DNA of 34,420 nucleotides from Phycisphaerae bacterium. GTDB lineage: Bacteria; Planctomycetota; Phycisphaerae; UBA1845; JAFGLZ01. Position 1 is the stretch's first letter. Each line of letters starts with the position of its first letter. Location: contig JAFGLZ010000144.1 in the NCBI GenBank assembly GCA_016927755.1, forward strand, positions 1 to 34,420, read 5' to 3'. The notes below the pieces were generated by a model. That model saw nothing but the letters and a program-made list of their open reading frames with translations, had not been told where the DNA came from and did not search any database. The position numbers and the translations under genes are program-made. Positions 1 through 6,122 of the stretch are shown here, piece by piece.

Positions 1-558
1 CAGCGGACGGAATGGGGCCGGACGCACTTCCTGGCCAAGGTCGGATTCGCCCTGGCCGAGAGCAAGCTCCGCAGCTTCGCCGAAGGACGCTTCGACCCGC
101 GAGAGTGGCACTCGCCGTTTCCCGGGCCGCACCAGAAGACGAACGAAATCGTCGAGCAGGGCAACCAGGCCGGACTCGACACGACTCCGCCACCGCATCT
201 GCTCAGCAGCATCGCCGGGGCGATCGGCGTCGACGGCGCTGCGGCGCCAACGGCCGCTGGAAGCCCGTCGAGGCGCGGTGAGCGAGCCGTCGACGCGCCG
301 GACTATCTGCCCCTCGATGAGTGGGAGAGCTACACCAAGACGTTCATCAAACGGTTCCAGCTCGATGAAGGGCAGAAGACCTCGGCCACGGCGATTCTGA
401 AGGAGATGCGCGGTCGAGCCGAGATCTATCGGCGTGGACATGCTACTGAGCGAGAAGCGATGGCCACCCCGCTCCGAGAGCTGTTCGATGAGTTTCGAAG
501 TCGACTGGACGGGTTGCTGACCGAGTCTCAACGTCAGTTGAGCCGATCGGGTCGGTAG
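1..558 (+). CDS. C-terminal part of an unidentified helical protein (5' truncated)
   Basis: The frame starting at base 1 is open with no start codon and runs 185 codons to TAG at 556-558, so this is the end of a gene that begins outside the window. I do not recognise the family. The first half is Pro/Ser/Ala-rich and looks like a linker (residues about 60-100). From about residue 103 it becomes a charged amphipathic helical stretch: DEWESYTKTF, then FQLDEGQK, then LFDEFRSRLDGLLTESQR. Two acidic/Gln helix caps (LDEGQ and LTESQ) about 50 residues apart recall the LTxxQ repeats of Spy/CpxP-like proteins, but the match is only a pattern resemblance. Codon use is typical of the rest of the window. 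The next gene is 183 bases downstream with its own promoter, so no operon is implied. Confidence 0.7.
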   Translation, partial: QRTEWGRTHFLAKVGFALAESKLRSFAEGRFDPREWHSPFPGPHQKTNEIVEQGNQAGLDTTPPPHLLSSIAGAIGVDGAAAPTAAGSPSRRGERAVDAPDYLPLDEWESYTKTFIKRFQLDEGQKTSATAILKEMRGRAEIYRRGHATEREAMATPLRELFDEFRSRLDGLLTESQRQLSRSGR

Positions 559-668
559 CGGCCGCGCGGACCGCGCCCACGACCGATCGGCAAAGGACTC
601 ACTTCTTCAGGGCATCCAAGATGCGCGTGGGGGTCCGCAGTCGCGGGCCGGTCCGCGTGCCGCGTGGA

Positions 669-696
669 TTGACGCGCGGCCCTGAAGGCTTAGAAT
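669..696 (+). promoter_or_regulatory. sigma-70-like promoter for the YkgJ-family gene
   Basis: TTGACG at 669-674 and TAGAAT at 691-696 are separated by 16 bases. Transcription would begin near 703, about 40 bases before the GTG start at 742. The rest of 559-741 holds only a short GC-rich hairpin (GCGCG at 564-568 with CGCGC at 572-576), a possible end signal for the upstream gene. Confidence 0.5.
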
Positions 697-741
697 CGCT
701 GGGATTCAGGTTCCAGGAAGAGCCAGGGAGGACTCTAAATC

Positions 742-1164
742 GTGGGAGAAAAGAAGAGCAGGAACGCAGGCGGCTCGGAAGCGCCGAACCACCAATGCCT
801 GAGATGCGGGTCGAAGTGCTGCGACTACTTTGCCTTGCCGATCGACGAGCCGGAGGATCGGAAGGATTTCGACGACATTCGGTGGTATCTGTTGCACGAG
901 GGCGTGTCCGTCTTCGTCGAGGACGGCAACTGGTACATCCAGATCGACAACCGCTGCAAGGCCCTCACGACCGAGGGGCTCTGCGAGATCTACGAGGATC
1001 GTCCCCGCATCTGCCGCAAGTACAAGGACGATGTCTGCGAGTTCGCCGTGCCGGACGGTGAATACGAACTCCTGCTTCAAACGACCGAGGAGTGCATGGC
1101 CTACGCCGAGAAAGTGCTCGGCAAGAAGGCCAAGAAAGCCAAGAAGAACCGAAAGAAGAAGTAG
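742..1164 (+). CDS. YkgJ-type cysteine-cluster protein (putative zinc/iron-binding)
   Basis: A 140-residue protein with the cysteine pattern of the YkgJ/CxxCxxCC family (UPF0153). Cys19, Cys22, Cys26 and Cys27 form the first cluster (CLRCGSKCC). Cys72, Cys81, Cys91 and Cys99 form the second half (RCKAL, GLCEIY, RPRICRKY, DVCEF). The family is thought to bind Zn or an Fe-S centre; its molecular role is not settled. The middle (residues 36-70) is acidic and aromatic, and the tail is a lysine-rich run (KKAKKAKKNRKKK) that could contact nucleic acid. The GTG start at 742 is chosen because GGGAGG lies about 10 bases upstream and the Cys cluster begins close to the N-terminus. It precedes hisS by 84 bases on the same strand and may be cotranscribed with it. 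Confidence 0.85.
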   Translation: MGEKKSRNAGGSEAPNHQCLRCGSKCCDYFALPIDEPEDRKDFDDIRWYLLHEGVSVFVEDGNWYIQIDNRCKALTTEGLCEIYEDRPRICRKYKDDVCEFAVPDGEYELLLQTTEECMAYAEKVLGKKAKKAKKNRKKK

Positions 1165-1248
1165 GACGTTGGCGTTCCGGACCCGAACAAGAGGCCGGCC
1201 GGCGAGGCGCCTCGGCCCGTCTGGCGACGGGTCGGCAAGGAAGCTTTC

Positions 1249-2568
1249 ATGAAGATACAGCGTGTTCGGGGAACCCGAGACTTCTATCCCGAGGACATGG
1301 CCATCCAGAGCTGGATCGCCGACGCTTGGCGGCGGGTGTCGCTCCGCAATGGCTTCCTGCAATACGACGGCCCCATCCTGGAGACGATGGACCTGTACCG
1401 GGCCAAGAGCGGCGACGAGATCGTCGGCCAGCTCTTCAGGATCGACAGCCGATCCGGCGAGGAGTTGGCGATCCGCCCCGAGATGACGCCGACGCTCGCC
1501 AGGATGATCAACGCCAAGGTGCAGTCGCTCCCCCGACCGATCAAGTGGTTCGGGATCGGTCCGTTCTATCGCGGCGAGCGTCCGCAGCGCGGGCGATCGC
1601 GTGAGTTCCTCCAGTGGAACGTTGACGTGGTGGGAACCGACGACCTGCTCGCCGACGCCGAGTGCATCTTCGTCGCCGTGGATCTGCTGCGGGAGATCGG
1701 CCTCGGACCGGAAGACGTGGTCGTCTGGATCAACGACCGGCGCCTCATGGCGGCCGTCTTCGGCGAGCTGGGCATTCCCGAATCGCGCCACCTCGCCGCG
1801 TACGCCCTGGTCGATAAGGCCGACCGGATGGAGCGGGCCAAGCTGGCCGCCGTGTGGGCCGAGTCGCTCGGCGACGTCGCCGGTTTCGAAGCGATCGAGC
1901 CGCTGCTGGCCGTGGAGTCCCTGGAGGCGCTGCGGTCGTGCGATCATTCGGTCATGCGGACGCCGACGGTCACGAAGTGGCTGGCGGAGTTGGAGTCGCT
2001 TTTCCTAGTGTTACAGGATTTTGGTATTACAGAATTCTGTGATTTCAAGATGACCATCGTACGGGGACTCGCCTACTACACGGGCTGCGTCTTCGAGGCC
2101 TTCGACCGACAGGGAAAGCTGCGGGCCGTCCTCGGCGGCGGGCGATACGACAACCTGCTCCGCGCCCTGGGAGGCCCCGATCTCTCCGGTGTCGGCTTCG
2201 GTATGGGCGATCCCGTCGTCCTCGAACTGCTCCGAGAGCTCAACCGACTGCCCGACCCTCACGCCGCCCTCGACGTCTTCGTTGTCGCCGCCGACGACGA
2301 GTCCGCCTCGACCGCCGTCCGACTCGTCGCCGATCTCCGCGGTAGGGGGGTCCGAACGGACTTCGCTTACAGACGCCAGGCGGTGGCCAAGCAGTTCAAG
2401 GCGGCCTCCGCTCGCGGGGCCGAGCGATGCGTGATTGTCGGAACCGAGACCCGAGAGCGGGACACCGTTACGATCAAGGACATGTCCACGGGGGCCCAGA
2501 CCCAGCGGCCGATGGTGGCGTTTCTCGCCGACCCACTGGCCTCGATCCCGCCATCTCAAAACCCCTAG
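1249..2568 (+). CDS. hisS: Histidyl-tRNA synthetase (HisRS)
   Basis: A 439-residue class II aminoacyl-tRNA synthetase that charges tRNA-His in the cytosol. The N-terminus MKIQRVRGTRDFYPED is the usual HisRS opening. Motif 2 is seen at residues 100-129 (FGIGPFYRGERPQRGRSREF, followed by QWNVDVVG). The histidine-specific signature RGLAYYTG is at 272-279, and GGGRYDNL followed by GFGMGD (296-321) is motif 3. The anticodon-binding domain fills roughly residues 340-430. Length and domain order are normal. AGGAAG lies five bases before the ATG. An AT-rich, A/T-ending run of codons for residues 252-265 (FLVLQDFGITEFCD) stands out from the GC-rich gene and contains a palindrome described separately. 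The protein there still aligns in character with HisRS, so the gene appears intact. Confidence 0.95.
   Translation: MKIQRVRGTRDFYPEDMAIQSWIADAWRRVSLRNGFLQYDGPILETMDLYRAKSGDEIVGQLFRIDSRSGEELAIRPEMTPTLARMINAKVQSLPRPIKWFGIGPFYRGERPQRGRSREFLQWNVDVVGTDDLLADAECIFVAVDLLREIGLGPEDVVVWINDRRLMAAVFGELGIPESRHLAAYALVDKADRMERAKLAAVWAESLGDVAGFEAIEPLLAVESLEALRSCDHSVMRTPTVTKWLAELESLFLVLQDFGITEFCDFKMTIVRGLAYYTGCVFEAFDRQGKLRAVLGGGRYDNLLRALGGPDLSGVGFGMGDPVVLELLRELNRLPDPHAALDVFVVAADDESASTAVRLVADLRGRGVRTDFAYRRQAVAKQFKAASARGAERCVIVGTETRERDTVTIKDMSTGAQTQRPMVAFLADPLASIPPSQNP
2018..2051. repeat. AT-rich palindrome inside hisS
   Basis: The 12-base perfect palindrome ACAGAATTCTGT (2029-2040) extends outward to arms of 17 bases each (2018-2034 and 2035-2051), with one mismatch and three G:T pairs. 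It is embedded in AT-rich sequence inside an otherwise GC-rich gene. Bases 2011-2034 also resemble 5803-5826 (see findings). Confidence 0.6.
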
Positions 2569-2664
2569 GCCTTTGGGCGACATCGAAAAACCGCTGGCCA
2601 TGCCCGTATGCCGCGGTACAATGCGGTCGCGAGATGCCGGTCGCTCGCCGGGGTGTCCCTGGCC

Positions 2665-3252
2665 ATGACGCGTCGATACATCCACTACGAGTCCGCGTTC
2701 GAGGACTTCCTCAGGTCCGAGGGCGTCCCGTACGTCGCCGTGGACGAGGCGAGGAAGGCCATCTTCGGCGGAGGCAAGGTCAAGTCCTTCGACTTCCTGG
2801 TCTACGGCGCCGGAGACGTCGCCTGGCTGGCCGACGTCAAGGGCCGACAGTTTCCCTACGAGCACGCCAGAGGCCGGCGGTACTGGGAGAACTGGGTCAC
2901 CGGAGAGGATCTGGAGTCGCTCAGGCAGTGGCAGAAGACGTTTGGTGAGTCCTTTCGGGCCGGATTCGTCTTCGCGTACTGGCTGGCGGGCCCGGAGAGT
3001 TCGTGGCCTGCGACATCGGTTCATCCGCACCGAGATCGCTACTACGGCTTTCTGGCCGTATCGCTCGACGACTACGTGGCCCATTGTCGACGTCGTTCCT
3101 CGAGTTGGGACACGTTCTTCATGCCTCGGCAGGCGTTCCGACGCGTGGCTCGTTCCGTCGCGACCTGGTGGCGCGATGAGGATGCCCTGGGGGGTTTACT
3201 CCCCGGTGGGGGGGTCTATAATGACGGCAAGGTAGCGAAGAAGGGTCGGTAG
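2665..3252 (+). CDS. HYExAFE family protein (nuclease-fold-like, function unknown)
   Basis: A 195-residue protein beginning MTRRYIHYESAFEDFL; the HYESAFE string at residues 7-13 is the motif that names the HYExAFE family, which I know mainly from Planctomycetota. Its function is unknown. The arrangement SFDFLVYG (Asp43) followed by WLADVKGR (Asp57-Val58-Lys59) on adjacent predicted strands resembles the D...(D/E)xK core of PD-(D/E)xK nucleases, so a nuclease-like fold is a reasonable inference but activity is not shown. The aromatic stretch WENWVTGEDLESLRQW follows, then FAYWLAG. The ATG at 2665 is preferred because the family motif starts right after it; GTG at 2653 is in frame but adds only four residues. 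The gene is 96 bases behind hisS. Its 3' end carries a promoter for the next gene. Confidence 0.8.
   Translation: MTRRYIHYESAFEDFLRSEGVPYVAVDEARKAIFGGGKVKSFDFLVYGAGDVAWLADVKGRQFPYEHARGRRYWENWVTGEDLESLRQWQKTFGESFRAGFVFAYWLAGPESSWPATSVHPHRDRYYGFLAVSLDDYVAHCRRRSSSWDTFFMPRQAFRRVARSVATWWRDEDALGGLLPGGGVYNDGKVAKKGR
3195..3222 (+). promoter_or_regulatory. sigma-70-like promoter for the gene at 3266
   Basis: TTTACT at 3195-3200 and a consensus TATAAT at 3217-3222 are 16 bases apart, inside the last codons of the HYExAFE gene. The predicted transcript start (near 3229) is about 37 bases before ATG 3266. Confidence 0.5.
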
Positions 3253-3265
3253 CGAGGAAGACGTG

Positions 3266-3649
3266 ATGGATAGTCGCGCGTTGGGCCGGTTTGCCCCGGT
3301 GGTACTTGTGGCGACGCTCTTGGCAATGGGCGAGCCCGTTCTGGCGGCCCGAAGCCTGGACGACGACTCGAGCGGGAGTTCCCGCAGTGTCAGTCGAAGC
3401 CAGGGCGAGGATGAGGACCAGCCGGACGTCAGAGAGCGAACCGTGGGGGGGAGCTATCCACTCGAAAAGGAGCTGGACACCGATCGTTCTTTCGACACGT
3501 GGCTCTACGTCTTCAGCGCCGTGATGCTACTGTGCGTCGGCTGGCTCTGCTTCAAGCCCACGCGCCTCTACACCGGCAAGAAGGAAGGCGGGCTCCTGGC
3601 CAAGCTCCGTAAGTCGAGCGACAAGAAGACGCAGAAGAAGGGCAAGTGA
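3266..3649 (+). CDS. Exported or membrane-anchored hypothetical protein with a basic tail
   Basis: A 127-residue protein that I do not recognise. Residues 1-28 look like a signal peptide (hydrophobic run VVLVATLLAMGEPVLA). A Ser/Asp-rich, probably unstructured segment follows to about residue 60 (LDDDSSGSSRSVSRSQ). One transmembrane helix lies at about 77-95 (YVFSAVMLLCVGWLCF). The C-terminus is Lys-rich (GKKEGG, KKTQKKGK) and should face the cytoplasm. ATG 3266 is preferred over GTG 3263 because GAGGAAG at 3254-3260 is five bases from the ATG but only two from the GTG. It has its own promoter and leads a row of three small envelope-protein genes. Confidence 0.65.
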   Translation: MDSRALGRFAPVVLVATLLAMGEPVLAARSLDDDSSGSSRSVSRSQGEDEDQPDVRERTVGGSYPLEKELDTDRSFDTWLYVFSAVMLLCVGWLCFKPTRLYTGKKEGGLLAKLRKSSDKKTQKKGK

Positions 3650-3730
3650 TCGAGGCGGTCAGCGGAGTCCGGCAGCCATCGTCGGCGGTCGGACTCGTCG
3701 GGAAGACCCCTCGTCGGAGGCATGGTACCC

Positions 3731-4060
3731 ATGAACAAGCGGGCAATTATCGTTGCGCTGGTCGGTGTGAATCTGCTCCTGGCCGGCGGGCTGATCCTGA
3801 TGGCGTACGAGCCCCCCTCGGCCTACGCCCAGGGAGTCGGACGTGGCGGCAACTACGTCATGGTCTCCGGGCGGATCGAGGAGAGCCTGGACGCCCTCTA
3901 CGTCCTCAACCTCGACCGCCAAGTCGTCGACGTCGTCCTGGTCAACAAGCAGGGAAATCAACCCGAGATCGTCGGGCGTCGTCCCGGGCCGGATCTCGTC
4001 AGTGACCTGCGTCAACAGAGGCAACCCGTCCCAGCCGAGACCGGCCGGCGCCGCCGCTAG
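3731..4060 (+). CDS. Small exported hypothetical protein, first of a tandem paralogous pair
   Basis: A 109-residue protein. Residues 1-33 form a signal peptide or anchor (MNKRAIIVALVGVNLLLAGG, ending AYAQG). The mature part holds GRGGNYVMVSGRIEESLDALYVLNLDRQVVDVVL as a short beta-rich module (written here in pieces: GRGGNYVMVSG, EESLDALYVL, RQVVDVVLV). The same pattern appears in the next gene (DKGGDYILLTS, SNAELLWVLD, SQILGLYYF), so the two are paralogues. The tail is Arg/Pro-rich. GGAGG at 3716-3720 is ten bases from ATG 3731 and only one from ATG 3722, so 3731 is the likely start. The function is unknown; an envelope location is inferred from the signal peptide. Confidence 0.7.
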   Translation: MNKRAIIVALVGVNLLLAGGLILMAYEPPSAYAQGVGRGGNYVMVSGRIEESLDALYVLNLDRQVVDVVLVNKQGNQPEIVGRRPGPDLVSDLRQQRQPVPAETGRRRR

Positions 4061-4076
4061 ATCAGGAGAACCCGTC

Positions 4077-4376
4077 ATGAACCAGCAAAACTTCGTCATC
4101 GGCGTCTTGAGCGTGACCGCTACGATTCTCCTGGTCGGCGTGATTCTGCTCGGGACGGCGGGCCAGCATGAGGCGCAAGCCATGTCGCAGGTCGACAAGG
4201 GCGGCGACTACATTCTGCTGACGTCCCTCTGGCGGAGCAACGCCGAGCTCCTATGGGTGCTGGACGGCCGAAGTCAGATCCTCGGGCTTTACTACTTCGA
4301 GCCTCGTCGCGCGAGGCTCGAGCTCGCGGATACGATCGATCTTGCTGCCGGTCAGCAGCAGCAACAGCAACCCTAG
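4077..4376 (+). CDS. Small exported hypothetical protein, second of the tandem pair
   Basis: A 99-residue protein with an N-terminal hydrophobic segment (NFVIGVLSVTATILLVGVIL, residues 4-23) and an AQA site that could be cleaved near residue 37. The mature domain DKGGDYILLTS, SNAELLWVLD, SQILGLYYFE mirrors the preceding gene. The C-terminus is a glutamine run (six Gln, then Pro). CAGGAG at 4063-4068 is eight bases before the ATG. The stop of the previous gene is 16 bases upstream, so the two form an operon. I know no function; the repeated module may be a small beta-sheet domain used at the envelope. Confidence 0.7.
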   Translation: MNQQNFVIGVLSVTATILLVGVILLGTAGQHEAQAMSQVDKGGDYILLTSLWRSNAELLWVLDGRSQILGLYYFEPRRARLELADTIDLAAGQQQQQQP

Positions 4377-4414
4377 CGCGGGTGGAATGCCCGGCTTGGG
4401 TCCCACATGCCTAT

Positions 4415-4451
4415 AGGGGAGGTGGGAAGCGCTCTCAGGCGACCCTCCCCT
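4415..4451. terminator. Possible terminator hairpin (8-bp stem)
   Basis: AGGGGAGG at 4415-4422 and CCTCCCCT at 4444-4451 are exact complements around a 21-base loop, 39 bases after the stop of the small exported gene. There is no T tract, so this is tentative. Confidence 0.3.
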
Positions 4452-4508
4452 CGAAATCCAGAGCGCAACATAACAGACGTTATCGGACGTTCGGTAGGGC
4501 GTCCCCCG

Positions 4509-4536
4509 GTGAGCCGTCTCCCACTACACGGCTCAC
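4509..4536. terminator. Hairpin between converging genes
   Basis: GTGAGCCGT at 4509-4517 and ACGGCTCAC at 4528-4536 form a perfect 9-bp stem with a 10-base loop. It lies between the forward gene ending at 4376 and the reverse gene ending at 4552, the usual place for a bidirectional terminator. A poly-T tail is absent. Confidence 0.45.
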
Positions 4537-4551
4537 TTCGCGATCGCCCCC

Positions 4552-4809
4552 TCAGTGGGCTAGGCGCTGTGCCTGGAGCGACAAGGCTTGTTCGGCAAGG
4601 CTCTTCATGGCGTCCTCGCCGGATGTCCCGGGCGCAATGGAGTCGGCGATCATGCGGATCATGACCGTCAGGTCAGTCTTGTTGAGCGGCAGCGTTCCGC
4701 GTTTGATTTGGTCGGCGATTTCGGCCAAGAGACGGCCTTCACCGCCGGCTCTCCATCGGAGGATGAACGTCTGGCCATCCTTGCAGAGCGTCCACTGGCG
4801 GAGAGACAT
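4552..4809 (-). CDS. Small hypothetical protein (85 aa)
   Basis: An 85-residue protein starting MSLRQWTLCKDGQTFILRW. The first 25 residues look like a beta hairpin; the remainder is helical with acidic and basic faces (EGRLLAEIADQIK, TDLTVMIRMIADSI, EDAMKSLAEQAL). I do not recognise a named family. I accept it as real because AAGGAG sits six bases before the ATG, codon use is normal, and no longer gene competes on the other strand. It is 211 bases downstream of the winged-helix gene on the same strand. Confidence 0.6.
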   Translation of the reverse strand: MSLRQWTLCKDGQTFILRWRAGGEGRLLAEIADQIKRGTLPLNKTDLTVMIRMIADSIAPGTSGEDAMKSLAEQALSLQAQRLAH

Positions 4810-4923
4810 GGCGAACTCCTTTTCGCATGAGATCTTACCAGGGTGATACCATCCTACCGCGTGCCAGACGAGCTGGCCACCCCATTTTCAGAGATCGGCA
4901 GATGCCTCGCTCAGCGTGAAGCC

Positions 4924-4965
4924 AATTCAATAATAATTACGCTCGTGTGTATCGGTAATTGAATT
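4924..4965. repeat. AT-rich interrupted inverted repeat in an intergenic region
   Basis: AATTCA (4924-4929) and ATTAC (4936-4940) are matched by GTAAT (4955-4959) and TGAATT (4960-4965), giving an 11-bp stem with a six-base bulge and a 14-base loop. It lies in the 211-base gap before the small reverse-strand gene. This is one of three AT-rich islands in the first 6 kb. Nothing else was seen in 4810-5020. Confidence 0.4.
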
Positions 4966-5020
4966 CTTACAGCAGGGGACCAACACCCAGGGATTGCTCA
5001 GGCATGCTCCAGAGATGACT

Positions 5021-5806
5021 TCACTTCCGCGCCCTGTTGCGATCATGTAGTGTCGCCAGCGAACAGGCCAAGATCAAGGCATCCTTGCCTTGTCGCGTCA
5101 AACGGTAAACGTCTCTTGGCCCATCCGCCAGCACACCCGCCAGCTTCAGCTCCCGAAGGTGGTGATACATCGGCCCGGCCTTGAGCCCCACGCGTTCGCG
5201 GAGGTCGGCATACGTGCCGGCCCCGGTAAAGATCGCCTTGATGATCGCGACGCGCTGCGGGTGGGCGAAGGCGCATAGGAGCTTGGCCAGCGCCTCGTCA
5301 GGGGTTTCCTCGACCAGCTTGTGGCGGGGTCGCTGGGCCGGACGGCGATACAACCGCTTCAGGCCCCCTACCCGGACCTGACGCTCCCGGCCCTGAGTCT
5401 CCACGATCGCCACCATCGTCGCCACGCCGTACCAGTTCTCGTCGTACCGCAACCCGAACGGATCCTCCGAACGGTTCCTCGACGGGCGACCTGGACGAAG
5501 AGTCCCGTGGGCCGAATCGCCGCGCCGCGTCCGTTCGGCTCGGCGACCGGCCTTGTTCCGCGATGTGGGCCCTCCTTGGCCCCGCGGTCCTGACGATGCC
5601 TGATTCGAGCGGTCCGCCCGTCGTCGGGGCCGGCCGCTTGTCGTCTTTCGAACGCCCCCCGCTTGTGAGGACTTGCCCGTCGCGGTCTTCCTGCCGGCAG
5701 TACCCCCGCCCCCCTGCCGCCGTTTCGTTGTCGAAGTGCTCTCTCTGGTCATCGTTCCGCCTGTGGCTCGCTTCGGTCGAGGTCTCGAATCCGGGACGCT
5801 TGTCAC
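5021..5806 (-). CDS. ArsR-like winged-helix protein with a long basic disordered N-terminus
   Basis: A 261-residue protein in three parts. Residues 1-115 are Arg/Lys/Ser/Gly/Thr-rich and should be disordered, like a nucleic-acid-binding tail. Residues 118-160 form a small beta module (YDENWYGVATMVAIVE, then RQVRVGGLKRLY). Residues 170-245 form a winged helix: ALAKLLCAFAHPQRVAIIKA, TYADLRERVGL, GPMYHHLRELKLAGVL and DVYRLTRQGKDAL, the ArsR/HTH_20 pattern in which MYHHLREL is the recognition helix. No metal-binding cysteine motif is evident (Cys178 and Cys248 are isolated), so metal sensing is not supported. The GTG at 5806 follows a weak AGGA, and ATG at 5752 is a possible alternative start. 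A strong promoter overlapping a palindrome lies just upstream, which would allow autoregulation. It is probably a DNA-binding regulator with unknown targets. Confidence 0.75.
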   Translation of the reverse strand: MTSVPDSRPRPKRATGGTMTRESTSTTKRRQGGGGTAGRKTATGKSSQAGGVRKTTSGRPRRRADRSNQASSGPRGQGGPTSRNKAGRRAERTRRGDSAHGTLRPGRPSRNRSEDPFGLRYDENWYGVATMVAIVETQGRERQVRVGGLKRLYRRPAQRPRHKLVEETPDEALAKLLCAFAHPQRVAIIKAIFTGAGTYADLRERVGLKAGPMYHHLRELKLAGVLADGPRDVYRLTRQGKDALILACSLATLHDRNRARK

Positions 5807-6122
5807 AGTATCCTGATCTTACAGTATACTAGTATAACATAATAATGTATCAGCGTCAAGGCAAAACCCGCTGGCCCGAAACCCTGACCGAAAACCAACG
5901 TAGGACCCCCTATGGAGTGCGGCGGCTCGACGCCGCCTTCAGCTACCCGTGATGCGAGCCCCGTAGAGCTCCAGCCAGGGAGTGTGCCGGCGCGCAATAG
6001 CTCCCGTCGGCCCCCTGTGAGGTCCAAGCAACATCCAGCATCCGCCAATTCGATAAGAGTCGTTCCCCACGGAACGAGTTCAGGAATGCCTTCCTGTCAG
6101 CGCTGCGTCGCCCCCTGGACGA
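5807..6122. other. Intergenic stretch with promoter and a GC-rich hairpin
   Basis: No convincing gene is present in these 316 bases. Besides the promoter at 5825-5859, a hairpin GGCGGC (5921-5926) / GCCGCC (5932-5937) with a five-base loop follows TATGGAGTGC. Its layout resembles a dispersed REP-like unit, and it would also be in position to end glycyl-tRNA synthetase transcription. Confidence 0.5.
5825..5859 (-). promoter_or_regulatory. Near-consensus promoter overlapping a palindrome
   Basis: On the reverse strand TTGACG (5859-5854) and TATACT (5836-5831) are 17 bases apart, with a predicted start near 5824 and an 18-base leader to the GTG at 5806. The -10 box is half of the perfect 12-bp palindrome TATACTAGTATA (5825-5836), a plausible operator for the winged-helix product. 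The palindrome also gives a second copy of TATACT. Confidence 0.6.

Noticed and set aside
706..1947. Long reverse-strand frame opposite the Cys-cluster gene and hisS
   Set aside because: Its translation is low-complexity Arg/Gly/Leu-rich, it lies opposite two well-supported genes and no family match or ribosome site is seen; GC-rich codon periodicity explains it.
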